A DNA stretch of 64,000 nt. Source: Acetivibrio ethanolgignens (GTDB lineage Bacteria > Bacillota > Clostridia > Lachnospirales > Lachnospiraceae). The notes beneath the pieces were generated by a model. The model did not search any database. It was given only the letters and a program-made list of their open reading frames with translations, and was not told the origin of the DNA. Position numbers and translations under genes: made by a program. Position 1 is the first letter of the stretch. Each line of letters starts with the position of its first letter. The DNA is taken from the NCBI RefSeq assembly GCF_001461035.1, contig NZ_LNAM01000208.1, positions 1 through 64,000 on the forward strand. Reading direction: 5' to 3'. Below are positions 52,959 through 60,703 of this stretch, piece by piece.

Positions 52959-53120
52959 CAATTTACCCTGATGAACATGGTTCCCGGTGAACCGTTCCTG
53001 GCTGAAAAAGCACCGTCAGCGGCGACTTTAGCAGCTTTGGAGGAAAAATACGGTCTGGACCAGCCAAAGATTATACAGTATAAGAATTATATGCTGAATT
53101 TATTAAAAGGAGATTTATAC
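52959..53120 (+). pseudogene. OppB permease fragment
   Basis: A reading frame of about 54 codons matches the early part of OppB-type peptide permeases (FTLMNMVPGEPFLAEK...LEEKYGLDQPKIIQYKNYMLNLLKGDL). The true N-terminus and the whole membrane body are missing. The fragment stops at the ribosome-site region of the next gene, as if a deletion had joined the two. Confidence 0.7.
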
Positions 53121-53122
53121 CA

Positions 53123-53290
53123 ATGTCAGAGCAGAAAGTATTATTGGATATAGAGCATTTAAAACTCTCCTTTTTTACACCGGCAGGTGAGGTACAGTCT
53201 GTAAGAGACGTTTCCTTTCAGCTGAAGGAGGGAGAGGTTCTTGGTATCGTAGGAGAGTCCGGAAGTGGAAAGAGTAGGCTTAAACAGTGA
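53123..53290 (+). pseudogene. OppD ATPase N-terminal fragment
   Basis: An ATG with AAGGAG upstream opens a 55-residue frame that is a perfect start of an OppD-type ATPase up to Walker A (GESGSGKS), then reads RLKQ and stops. The signature motif and Walker B are absent, so no functional ATPase can be made. Confidence 0.75.
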
Positions 53291-53303
53291 ACATGCACTC
53301 TCG

Positions 53304-53495
53304 AATCCAGATTCTGTGCGAAACATAAAGGCATTTAGTGTGGATTATACTAGTCCGTTGAATCCACCAAGTGGATGCCGCTTCCGTACACGTTGTCCAT
53401 ATGCAACAGAACAGTGTGCTTTAGAGGAGCCTGAATTTAAGGAAGTGGAAAAAGGACATTTTGTAGCTTGTCATAATCTGGATAAAATTAATTAA
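53304..53495 (+). pseudogene. OppD/OppF C-terminal fragment
   Basis: Codons 14-76 of a different frame match the C-terminus of oligopeptide ATPases ([21 protein letters not shown]...[10 protein letters not shown]). The frame joins directly to the OppD N-terminal fragment with the whole catalytic core deleted. Confidence 0.72.
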
Positions 53496-53547
53496 TCTGA
53501 TGTTAATGCAACAGCATTCACATAAAAATCTTTAGGAGGACAAGAAT

Positions 53548-55182
53548 ATGAAAAAAAGAAAATTAGCATTACTTCTTGCTGGTGTTCTTACAGCTGCTTC
53601 TGTTCTGACTGCCTGCGGCAGCAAGAATGGCAGTAATCAGCCGGCAGAATCCGGTGCACCGGCAGCAAGCGGTAATGGAACAACTTTAACCGTATGTGTA
53701 GGACCAGAGCCGGATACCATCGATCCAGCATTAAACAGTGCAGTAGATGGTGGTACTTTAATTGACCATGCATTTGAAGGTCTTATGAGACTTTCCAAGG
53801 ATGGTGTTACCTACGAAGAGGGCCTTACTGAGAAATATGAAATCAGCGAGGATCAGTTAACCTATACCTTTACTCTTCGTGATGGCTTAAAGTGGAGCGA
53901 TGGCTCTGACTTAACAGCTAATGACTTTGTATATTCCTGGAATAGAGCAATCGCTCCGGAAACAGCAGCTGACTATGCTTATATGTTTGAGTGTATCGAA
54001 GGCTATGCAGATGGCAAGCTGAATATTACTGCTGTTGATGATAAGACCTTTGAGGTTAAGCTGATTGCGATTACTCCTTACTTCTTAGAGTTATGTGCAT
54101 TCCCTGCTTATTTGCCAGTTCAGCAGGCAGCTGTTGAAGCAGGTGGAGATGCATGGGCTACCGATCCTTCTACTTACGTTTGTAACGGACCTTACAAGTT
54201 AGTAGAATGGCAGCATGATTCTTATATGTTGTATGAAAAGAATGAGAATTACTGGGATGTTGATTCTCTGGGACCAGATTCTATCCGTTTTGTCCTGATG
54301 GAGGATCCAAACGCTCAGCTATCTGCTTATGAAACTGGTGAATTATCCTTTATTGATGATTGTCCTACTGACGAAATCGCAGCTCAGAAGTCTAACGCTG
54401 AGTTCCATATCGAGGGACAGTTAGGAACCTATTATGTATCCTTTAACGTAGAAAAGGAGCCTTTAAACAATCCTTTAGTTCGTAAGGCATTAATTCTTGC
54501 TATTGATCGTCAGTACATCTGTGACGAAATCGGCCAGGCAGGTCAGGTACCTGCAGGTGCATTCGTTCCTACCGGACTTACAGATGCGGATTCTACAAAG
54601 GAATTCCGTGAAGTTGGTGGAGATTACTATGATCCTGCTGATTATGAAGGTAACTTAGAGTTAGCTAAGCAGGCTTTAGCAGAGGCTGGTTACCCAGATG
54701 GTGAAGGTCTTCCAACGATTGAGTACCTGTACAATGAAGGTGGAAGTCATGACGTTATCGGTCAGGCTCTTCAGGATATGTGGTCTAAGATTGGTGTTAA
54801 GGTTGAGTTAGTATCCCAAGAGTGGGCTACCTTCTTAAATACCCGTAAGAACGGTGGCTATGATATTGCTCGTAATGGTTGGTTAGGTGACTACAACGAT
54901 CCTATTTCCTTCCTTGATATGTGGATTACCGATGGTGGTAACAACGATGCTCAGTGGTCTAACAGTGACTACGATGCTTTAATTTCCCAGATTAAGGCTT
55001 CCAGCGATCCTGCAGAGCGTATGCAGCTGATGCATCAGTGCGAAGATATCATCTTTGATGATTGGATGCTTTGCCCACTTTATTACTATGTTGACATTTA
55101 CATGCTGAAGGACAATGTAGATGGATTCTTCTCATCTCCACTTGGATTTAAGTTCTTTAAGTATGCAAGTGTAGCAGAATAA
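53548..55182 (+). CDS. oppA: OppA-type peptide-binding lipoprotein
   Basis: An intact 544-residue extracellular solute-binding protein (family 5): lipobox LTAC (Cys 23), [11 protein letters not shown] near the N-terminus, [15 protein letters not shown], and the GPYKLVEW block. AGGAGG precedes ATG 53548. The permease and ATPase genes just upstream are fragments, so it must use another transport system or be a sensor, unless the operon is decaying. Base use is like that of a highly expressed gene. Confidence 0.92.
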   Translation: MKKRKLALLLAGVLTAASVLTACGSKNGSNQPAESGAPAASGNGTTLTVCVGPEPDTIDPALNSAVDGGTLIDHAFEGLMRLSKDGVTYEEGLTEKYEISEDQLTYTFTLRDGLKWSDGSDLTANDFVYSWNRAIAPETAADYAYMFECIEGYADGKLNITAVDDKTFEVKLIAITPYFLELCAFPAYLPVQQAAVEAGGDAWATDPSTYVCNGPYKLVEWQHDSYMLYEKNENYWDVDSLGPDSIRFVLMEDPNAQLSAYETGELSFIDDCPTDEIAAQKSNAEFHIEGQLGTYYVSFNVEKEPLNNPLVRKALILAIDRQYICDEIGQAGQVPAGAFVPTGLTDADSTKEFREVGGDYYDPADYEGNLELAKQALAEAGYPDGEGLPTIEYLYNEGGSHDVIGQALQDMWSKIGVKVELVSQEWATFLNTRKNGGYDIARNGWLGDYNDPISFLDMWITDGGNNDAQWSNSDYDALISQIKASSDPAERMQLMHQCEDIIFDDWMLCPLYYYVDIYMLKDNVDGFFSSPLGFKFFKYASVAE

Positions 55183-55246
55183 TTTAACCTACTCTGGTAT
55201 AATGATACAAAAGAAGCAGTACTGTAAAAAACTGGAAACTGGTTTT

Positions 55247-55459
55247 CTGCAAACAAATCTACTGTCGCTAAATGCTTCTATTGAAGCTGTTAGGGCAGGA
55301 GAGATGGGGCAGGACTTTGCAGTAGTTGCCCAGGAGGTTGGAAGTTTTGCAGACCAGTCTTCAAAGACGGTAAATACGGCGGTGACAAACCTAAGCCGTA
55401 TGTCGGAGCAGAGTGCAAGCTGCAGGAAAAGGCAAAGCTTTTGGAAGAAATTGCAGTGA
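55247..55459 (+). pseudogene. Chemotaxis receptor (MCP) signalling-domain fragment
   Basis: The frame encodes [19 protein letters not shown] and [18 protein letters not shown], the hairpin tip of methyl-accepting chemotaxis proteins. The sensor, membrane and HAMP parts and the C-terminal methylation helix are missing, so it is a remnant. Confidence 0.78.
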
Positions 55460-55479
55460 GATTCCGGGTTTGATAAATA

Positions 55480-55521
55480 ATTCCGCAATCCCTTATAAAA
55501 TAAGGAATTGCGGAATTTTTT
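55480..55521 (+). terminator. Intrinsic terminator after the MCP remnant
   Basis: ATTCCGCAAT-C-CCTTAT and its complement (55501-55516) around an AAA loop form a long stem with one mismatch, followed by a T-run. Confidence 0.82.
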
Positions 55522-55561
55522 CAAACAAAATAAATTTTTTTAAAATTTTTGAAAAAAAAGC

Positions 55562-55590
55562 TTGCAATATGAAAAAATCTATGCTATTAT
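55562..55590 (+). promoter_or_regulatory. Promoter of tRNA-Glu
   Basis: TTGCAA at 55562-55567, a 17-bp spacer and TATTAT at 55585-55590. The -10 region TGCTATTATATAT is shared with the tRNA-Gly promoter. Confidence 0.7.
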
Positions 55591-55612
55591 ATATCTTGTC
55601 CGAAAGACATGA

Positions 55613-55684
55613 GGCCAGTTGGTCAAGCGGCTAAGACGCCGCCCTCTCACGGCGGAAACAGGGGTTCGATTCCCCTACTGGCTG
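55613..55684 (+). tRNA. tRNA-Glu (anticodon CTC)
   Basis: A 72-nt cloverleaf. Acceptor GGCCAGT pairs with ACTGGCT (G-U at the first pair), anticodon stem CCGCC/GGCGG with loop CTCTCAC (anticodon CTC), T loop GGTTCGATTCC. The accessory island starts right after it, a common integration target. Confidence 0.9.
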
Positions 55685-55797
55685 TTTTATATTTATAGTC
55701 TTAGAAGTGTCAAAAGTCTTGAAAATAAGTGGTTTTTGGCATTTTTGCTTTCTGTAGAAATAGAAGCGAAAAATGCAAAGGTAGTCAAAAAGGTAGT

Positions 55798-55811
55798 CTA
55801 ACATATGTTCG
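55798..55811. promoter_or_regulatory. LexA/SOS-like box
   Basis: CTAACATATGTTCG matches the Gram-positive SOS consensus CGAAC-RNRY-GTTYG at 13 of 14 positions. It precedes a possible small gene with a GGAAAGGAG ribosome site. Confidence 0.45.
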
Positions 55812-55848
55812 ATTAAAAAATACGAAGGAAAGGAGAAATTTTCTGCGT

Positions 55849-55998
55849 GTGCTAAAAAGAAAAAATTGTCTGATTGATTTATTTTTTTGCGCAAAAATAG
55901 CAGAGAAGAGTCTCACTGCCATATTATCTGCGTATATCAATCAGAACAATAATTTTAAAGATTCAGCTGGTTTTAAAAATCATTGTAAACGTTTTTGA
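55849..55998 (+). CDS. Possible 49-residue small protein behind an SOS-like box
   Basis: A GTG at 55849 with GAAAGGAG about 12 bases upstream opens a 49-residue frame of basic, partly hydrophobic composition. It is the only frame in this stretch with a plausible ribosome site. No family is recognised, and the case rests on the ribosome site and the upstream LexA-like box. Could easily be non-coding. Confidence 0.25.
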   Translation: MLKRKNCLIDLFFCAKIAEKSLTAILSAYINQNNNFKDSAGFKNHCKRF

Positions 55999-56315
55999 TA
56001 CCCCCCGTGGGTCACAAATTCCAATTAAAAAGCTGCTTTTCAATTTCTTTAAAATTCGATGGTGATTTTCTCTAAATTCGTCAAATAAATGCCATTTCTC
56101 AAATTGCATTTCATTTTGAATCCCCCTGTGTACTGAATTTCGATCTGAAAATTCCATTATTAAAAGTCTCAAAAATTGACCTCAATTTTTTGTAAATTTT
56201 GCTTTTATATCTTTCGGCATTCAATTGGACAATCAGAACATAAAATATCTTAAAATCGATTTTACACGGTCATTTTTTAGTTGTCAATGTTCAGGAAGAG
56301 GGTAGAACAAGAGGT

Positions 56316-56890
56316 CTACAATAGCTTAATGTGGTTTTTCAATGTTGTCTCAATCTGCTTTTGTTGGATGCCGATATATTTTTGTGTGACTGCTGCGCTT
56401 GAATGCTGCAGGAGCTGACGCACAAGTTCAATATTGTATCCATTATTAATATATATCTGGGTGGCGAAGTATTTTCGGAAACTGTGTGTTGACACTCCAT
56501 CAATATCCAGATAGTCGCACGCAGCCTTTAGATGCTTCTGTATCTGCCTTTCTGACAGGTCAAAAAGCCGTTCCTGTTCTGTTAGATGGTTATTGGATCT
56601 GTATTGGTTGATAAAATCTCGGATTTTCTCCGGTACTGTGAAAACTCTTTCTTTTCCGGTCTTAATTTCTGTAATGTTTAGCCGGTACCGGTCGCCGTCT
56701 TTTATAATATAGCAATAACGCAAATGCAAAATATCCCTAATCCTCATGCCTAGATTAGCTTCAAGAGTTAAAGCGGTGGCTATTCGCTCATTTGGCTTGT
56801 ATTCTCTACCGGCATGACAAAACCGCTTTTTATGGCAGTTATAATGTCAATGTATTGTTGTTCTGTAAGTGCTACGGTTTTCTTATTCAC
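56316..56890 (-). pseudogene. Tyrosine recombinase/integrase, frameshifted
   Basis: The C-terminal part (56747 down to 56316) shows the tyrosine-recombinase catalytic motifs: THSFRKYFAT (His-x-x-Arg), LLQHSS and the Tyr in TQKYIG. The N-terminal part begins at GTG 56890 with AGGAG upstream (NKKTVALTEQQYIDIITAIKSGF) but is in a different frame. Homologous-looking residues (CHAGREYKPNERIATALTLE) continue in the second frame from about 56825, so one frameshift separates them. It is a phage or ICE-type integrase that is probably inactive. It sits about 630 bp from tRNA-Glu. Confidence 0.78.
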
Positions 56891-56992
56891 TTTCTTTTTC
56901 TCCTTGCGTATGCTTTCAATATGGTTTCTATTGCCATGTGTTTTATAATCAGGTCTAAAATTTTTTGCTAATCTCTTTTATGAGGTGATAGC

Positions 56993-57202
56993 ATGATTTC
57001 AAAAACAATTAAAATGATTTTGGTATATAAAGAAATGAACATTTCAAGCCTTGCGGATAAGTTGGAAACAAGCCGCCCTAATTTATCCCAAAAGTTTAAA
57101 CGTGACAATTTTAGCGAAAAGGAAATGCAGGAGATAGCGGACGCTTTAAACTGCGACTTAAAAATAAATTTTGTTGACCGCTCCACCGGGAAAGAATTTT
57201 GA
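56993..57202 (+). CDS. Small XRE-type helix-turn-helix regulator
   Basis: A 69-residue one-domain protein with an XRE-like helix-turn-helix (ISSLADKLETSRPNLSQKFKRDNFSEKEMQEIADAL). GAGGTGA lies just before ATG 56993. It is divergent from the integrase remnant and is probably the excision/lysogeny or island regulator. The promoter of the antisense RNA begins 2 bp after its stop. Confidence 0.72.
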   Translation: MISKTIKMILVYKEMNISSLADKLETSRPNLSQKFKRDNFSEKEMQEIADALNCDLKINFVDRSTGKEF

Positions 57203-57203
57203 T

Positions 57204-57232
57204 TTGACGAATGCCGCCAGATATGTTATATT
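57204..57232 (+). promoter_or_regulatory. Promoter of the antitoxin RNA
   Basis: TTGACG at 57204-57209, a 17-bp spacer and TATATT at 57227-57232. Confidence 0.6.
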
Positions 57233-57238
57233 GAACAT

Positions 57239-57338
57239 AGAAAAAGGGAAAGCCAGAGAAACGGCTACCCTCAAGTAATAAGCATACTGTTTTTACAAAC
57301 AGCCGTCACTACTGCGAATAGTGGCGGCTATTTTCTTT
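57239..57338 (+). ncRNA. Antisense antitoxin RNA (RatA-like)
   Basis: A predicted RNA of about 100 nt from the promoter at 57204-57232 to an intrinsic terminator: AGCCGTCACTA (57301-57311) pairs with TAGTGGCGGCT (57319-57329) and is followed by a T-rich tail. It overlaps the 3' end of the convergent toxin gene, the standard type I arrangement of the RatA/TxpA kind. No coding frame is present. Confidence 0.65.
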
Positions 57339-57420
57339 TGTCCTTGAAAATCTTATGGCAAAGACCAACAAGGGAAACAATGAATATACAAAACTGAATC
57401 AAATCAGAATATGTAACCAT
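57328..57420 (-). CDS. Holin-like type I toxin (30 residues)
   Basis: A 30-residue one-TM peptide that starts MVTYSDLIQF, has a hydrophobic core (about residues 8-21) and ends KIFKDKRK, the form of the putative holin-like toxin family (Hol_Tox). GGAGGG seven bases before ATG 57420 decides the start; a longer frame to 57705 is not real. An antisense RNA overlaps its 3' end. Such peptides disturb the membrane. Confidence 0.8.
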   Translation of the reverse strand: MVTYSDLIQFCIFIVSLVGLCHKIFKDKRK

Positions 57421-57508
57421 TGGCAAGCCCTCCTTTCTTTCGTCTGGAGGGTTAGCCCATCCGATGTAGGAGGGTAAGCCGCCCGGCTCTCTGGTTTCCC
57501 ATGCCGAT

Positions 57509-57537
57509 ATTATAACAGTATCCGACATGGTTCGCAA
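57509..57537 (-). promoter_or_regulatory. Promoter of the type I toxin
   Basis: On the minus strand, TTGCGA (57537-57532), a 17-bp spacer and a perfect TATAAT (57514-57509). The mRNA would have a leader of about 80 bases. Confidence 0.6.
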
Positions 57538-57723
57538 TCTAAAATTTTCATGGTGCAAATTCCCTGTGTTTCCCTCCTGCATTTGAATTAGTTGTGTTTC
57601 ACTTGTTGATATTATAGCAACATACATAAGTTGAATATATATATATATTGACTTTATATATAAACTTGTGTTATTGTTTATATATAGCGAATATGTCAAT
57701 AACATATATAAGGAGTTTTTACA

Positions 57724-57969
57724 ATGGGAAAAGTACCAGAGTATAATTTAAGAGCAATAAATAAATACAATGCAAAATTTGATAGAATAGCGGTTAATCT
57801 TCCAAAAGGAACAAAGGAGCGCATAAAAGAATTGACTGGAAAGAGCTGCAATGCTTATCTTTCAGAACTGGCACTTGCAGACCTTGAAAGGCTGGAGAAT
57901 TTAGCAGGTATAGAGCCGGAGCAATCAGAACAGCTGGGAAATTTTTCTGATGTTCCGTTTATGAATTAG
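57724..57969 (+). CDS. RHH/Arc-like small DNA-binding protein
   Basis: An 81-residue protein with a KFDRIAVNLPKGTKERIKE core, the pattern of a ribbon-helix-helix fold (short beta strand, then two helices). AAGGAG precedes ATG 57724. An inverted repeat TGTTATTG (57669-57676)/CAATAACA (57697-57704) upstream could be its operator. It may be an antitoxin without a visible toxin, or a regulator of the downstream pair. Confidence 0.65.
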   Translation: MGKVPEYNLRAINKYNAKFDRIAVNLPKGTKERIKELTGKSCNAYLSELALADLERLENLAGIEPEQSEQLGNFSDVPFMN

Positions 57970-58012
57970 TAACAGAGCGAATATTATATACATGAAAGAG
58001 AGGTACAACATT

Positions 58013-58228
58013 ATGAGCGATAGAGAAAGAGCAATGCAGTTATTAAATGCTGTGCCAGATTATAAAATCGGCTATGTTGTGGCATATTTGCAGGGCGTAA
58101 CAGCAGGAGAGGACGAACCAAATGTAGAAACGCTTACTGCCTTTGCCGAGGGCGATAGAATGCTTGAAGATGGAACAGGGCAGAGATACACAAATACAAA
58201 AGATTTATTTGCAGATTTGGAGGACTAA
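58013..58228 (+). CDS. Antitoxin of a DinJ/YafQ-like pair
   Basis: A 71-residue acidic protein (ATG 58013, AGAGAGGT nine bases upstream; the earlier ATG 57992 lacks a site). Two bases separate it from the YafQ-like toxin, so it is the antitoxin by position. The DNA-binding N-terminus is short and I see no clear helix-turn-helix, so the family is not certain. Confidence 0.65.
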   Translation: MSDRERAMQLLNAVPDYKIGYVVAYLQGVTAGEDEPNVETLTAFAEGDRMLEDGTGQRYTNTKDLFADLED

Positions 58229-58230
58229 AG

Positions 58231-58503
58231 ATGTTACAAGTCAGCTTTACTGGACAGTTTAAGAAGGATTATAAATCGTGCAAGAAACGCGGCTATAACA
58301 TGGAATTGCTTCAATCTGTCATTGATACATTGGTAATTCCTAAAGCGCTGCCAGAAAAGAACAAAGACCACAATTTGACCGGAAACTATGCAAACAAGAG
58401 AGAATGCCATATACTGCCGGATTGGCTGCTTGTGTATCGCGTAGAAGGTAATGAGCTTATATTATACAGAACTGGAACGCATTCTGACTTGTTCGGAAAA
58501 TAA
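58231..58503 (+). CDS. YafQ-like mRNA interferase toxin
   Basis: A 90-residue RelE/ParE-superfamily toxin: FTGQFKKDYKSCKKRGYN at the start, then KDHNLTGNYANKRECHILPDWLLVYRV and a C-terminal HSDLFGK. The His, Asp and terminal Phe-Gly-Lys residues match YafQ enzymes that cleave mRNA on the ribosome. It forms a type II pair with the antitoxin encoded two bases upstream. Confidence 0.85.
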   Translation: MLQVSFTGQFKKDYKSCKKRGYNMELLQSVIDTLVIPKALPEKNKDHNLTGNYANKRECHILPDWLLVYRVEGNELILYRTGTHSDLFGK

Positions 58504-58516
58504 GGTGGTATATAGT

Positions 58517-58719
58517 ATGCATAAATATGAGAGAATTATATATTGGTCTGAAACAGATAAAAAATTTATCGTGAAGTACCGGAACTTTCCGGATGTATGG
58601 CAGACGGAGTTACAGCCATTGAAGCACTTGAAAATGTAGAGGTAATTATATCCGAGTGGTTGGAAACTGCCGCAGAATTAGGGAGAGAGATTCCGGAACC
58701 AAAAGGAAAATTGAATTAA
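58517..58719 (+). pseudogene. HicB-family antitoxin, frameshifted
   Basis: ATG 58517 starts HKYERIIYWSETDKKFIV, typical of HicB antitoxins. A single-base deletion near 58571-58577 shifts the frame. The second frame continues with the expected HicB residues (PELSGCMADGVTAIEALENVEVIISEWLETAAELGREIPEPKGKLN) to TAA 58717-58719. No HicA toxin is adjacent. The frame as it stands ends early, so it is inactive. Confidence 0.78.
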
Positions 58720-58828
58720 TATGAAATGCCTGAAAAGACCGGAAAATTTGCAGTTATACAAAATTGCAAATTTGCTGGCTTTTTCTTTTGTGTAGGAGTA
58801 TAATAGTATTATAGTAGGGGGATGTTAT

Positions 58829-59407
58829 ATGCAGAACAAAACAGTATATCCGGAATGGGTGCAGCAGTACCGAAAAAAAGGAACTACCGTGAAAAAGGTT
58901 GGGAATACCTATTATCTCTACAAGAGAACCTCGAAAAGGGTTCCCGGGAAAAAATATCCACAGCCGGTTGATACGTATATAGGTATCATTACTCCGGACG
59001 GGATTGTGGAACGTAAGAGGCAGCAGCTTGCCACAACATCAATCAGGGTAAAAGAGTACGGCTTTTCCAAAGCCGTATGGGATTCCTGCCCGGAGGACTG
59101 GAAAAAGGCAGTCGGCGATGGCTGGGAGGATAAACTGGCCTGTCTGATCATGAAGGCATCACCGGAATCATACCTTGCGGTGGAAAGAGACGTGAAGAGT
59201 GAAGAGGGACTGTCCTTTTCTGCTTCCAGTCAGGCAGGAATGCTGTCACGCAGATTTTATAAAAAGTATGGTGTGGAATTCAGCTGTCTTGAGAGCCTGA
59301 AAAACATTTATCTTGTTTACATTGAGAACCATGTCTTTGTTTCTGAAATTACAGATGAACAGATGGATCTGCTGAAAAGGATCTCTGTATCACCGGAGTA
59401 TAAATAA
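58829..59407 (+). CDS. Hypothetical protein beside the ISAs1-like transposase
   Basis: A 192-residue basic protein with a Lys/Arg-rich N-terminus and no recognised motif. It lies 25 bp before the transposase gene and has GGGGG about 8 bases before ATG 58829. It is probably an accessory passenger of the insertion sequence, but a host origin cannot be excluded. Confidence 0.55.
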   Translation: MQNKTVYPEWVQQYRKKGTTVKKVGNTYYLYKRTSKRVPGKKYPQPVDTYIGIITPDGIVERKRQQLATTSIRVKEYGFSKAVWDSCPEDWKKAVGDGWEDKLACLIMKASPESYLAVERDVKSEEGLSFSASSQAGMLSRRFYKKYGVEFSCLESLKNIYLVYIENHVFVSEITDEQMDLLKRISVSPEYK

Positions 59408-59432
59408 AGACGCAAAGGAACTGATCTGTTAC

Positions 59433-60653
59433 ATGTGCATGGTAATAGTTCCAAGATGTGGAAGGAAAACGAAACATGACCACGCGGAGATTCTGAGATA
59501 TCTTGCAGCCGGTTACCTGGCAGGAAGAAATTCCATCCGCTGGTACCTGAAATGGTGCGAGAATCACATAGACTTTCTGAAGCGGCATCTGGAACTTAAG
59601 AACGGAATCGCATCGCCGGCAACGGTATCAAGGATTCTTGGAAATATCGATGAGGAAGTGTTCTGTCTGGCATTTATAGAGTGGATGACAGGGATCCTCA
59701 GCACAAAGGGGATCAACATAGCAATTGATGGGAAAGCACTGCGCGGAAGCACGGAAAAGATAAAAAACAAACAGGCCCCGTACATTCTGAATGCAATAGA
59801 CACTGCCACCGCTCTTGTCATAGCCCAGCTTCTGGTTGCGGAAAAGGGAAATGAGATCACGGCTGTTCCCAGGCTGCTTGAACTGCTGAATATTCAGGGG
59901 AGCCTTGTTACGATAGATGCGATGGGAACAGCAAAAACAGTCATGGACACCATTTGTGAAAAGGAGGCTGATTATTTTCTGACCGTGAAGAAAGGAAACC
60001 CATTAACGTATCAGGAAACGGAAGAAATGTTCAGGGAACTGGAAAAAGAAAGCAGAACCGGTCATCCCGGGAAAGCGGCAGTATATGAAAAACAGCTGGC
60101 TTCCTATGATGTATGTAAGACATCAGAAAGAAAGCGGAGCCGCATGGAGTAGCGGACAATGTAGATCTGCCATAATACAGACCTGATCACTCTGTGTAAA
60201 AATCAGGGGGAAATAAAAACGGTAGGATGGCTCGAACAGGTAAGGATACCAATGGAAAAAGACAGGGATGAAAAAGATATAACGCCCACTTATGAAGATT
60301 TCCTAAAAAACGGAACCGTCAGGAACCCACGGATAACAGCCGGGGACAGTCTTACAAATGATATCCACCGGGTGGGTCTGATCTCAAGCAGAAAAATGTC
60401 GGCACAGAAAATGCTGGAAACAAAAAGGAATCACTGGAAAATTGTCTACAATCTTCTGCGGATTACCATCATTGTGGAAAAACCAGGGGCAGGTCCGACC
60501 GAAATGCGCGACCAGTTCAGTGATGACCTGACCCTGATAGAAAAATATTTGTTCCGGGGAATACCATCCTATGACAGAAAAAATAATGCTTGCATTTTAA
60601 AAGCTTTAGTGGTAAACTTAGATAAGAAAGATGATGATACTAGTAGACTGTAA
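59433..60653 (+). pseudogene. ISAs1-like transposase with two in-frame amber codons
   Basis: A frame of about 407 codons interrupted by TAG at 60150-60152 and again at 60162-60164. The N-terminal part has the DDE landmarks of ISAs1-type transposases (AIDGKALRGS, then VTIDAMGTAKT, ADYFLTVKKGNP). The part after the stops (from 60252) continues in the same frame with ISAs1-like residues (LISSRKMSAQKMLETKRNHWKI). It is inactive unless the stops are suppressed. The last codons overlap the rimP leader hairpin, so the right IS boundary lies before about 60590. Confidence 0.8.
60590..60618 (+). promoter_or_regulatory. Likely rimP-nusA-infB operon promoter
   Basis: TTGCAT at 60590-60595, a 17-bp spacer and TAAACT at 60613-60618. 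Located at the right edge of the ISAs1-like remnant. Confidence 0.45.
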
Positions 60654-60685
60654 GGAGTGGACGCAAGTTCACTCCTTACATTTTT
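60649..60685 (+). terminator. Terminator-like hairpin in the rimP leader
   Basis: TGTAAGGAGTG (60649-60659) pairs perfectly with CACTCCTTACA (60670-60680), a 10-base loop, then five T residues. It sits between the predicted promoter and rimP, so it may act as an attenuator. Confidence 0.65.
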
Positions 60686-60703
60686 GATGAAATGAGGCAG
60701 ATA

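Larger units (their letters stand above)
55685..56315. other. Gene-poor left end of the accessory island
   Basis: About 630 bp between tRNA-Glu and the integrase remnant. It holds an imperfect inverted repeat (about 55737-55777), a LexA-like box (55798-55811), a possible 49-residue frame (listed) and AT-rich DNA with no other supportable gene. No second copy of the tRNA end was found, so the right attachment site is lost or outside. Confidence 0.5.
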
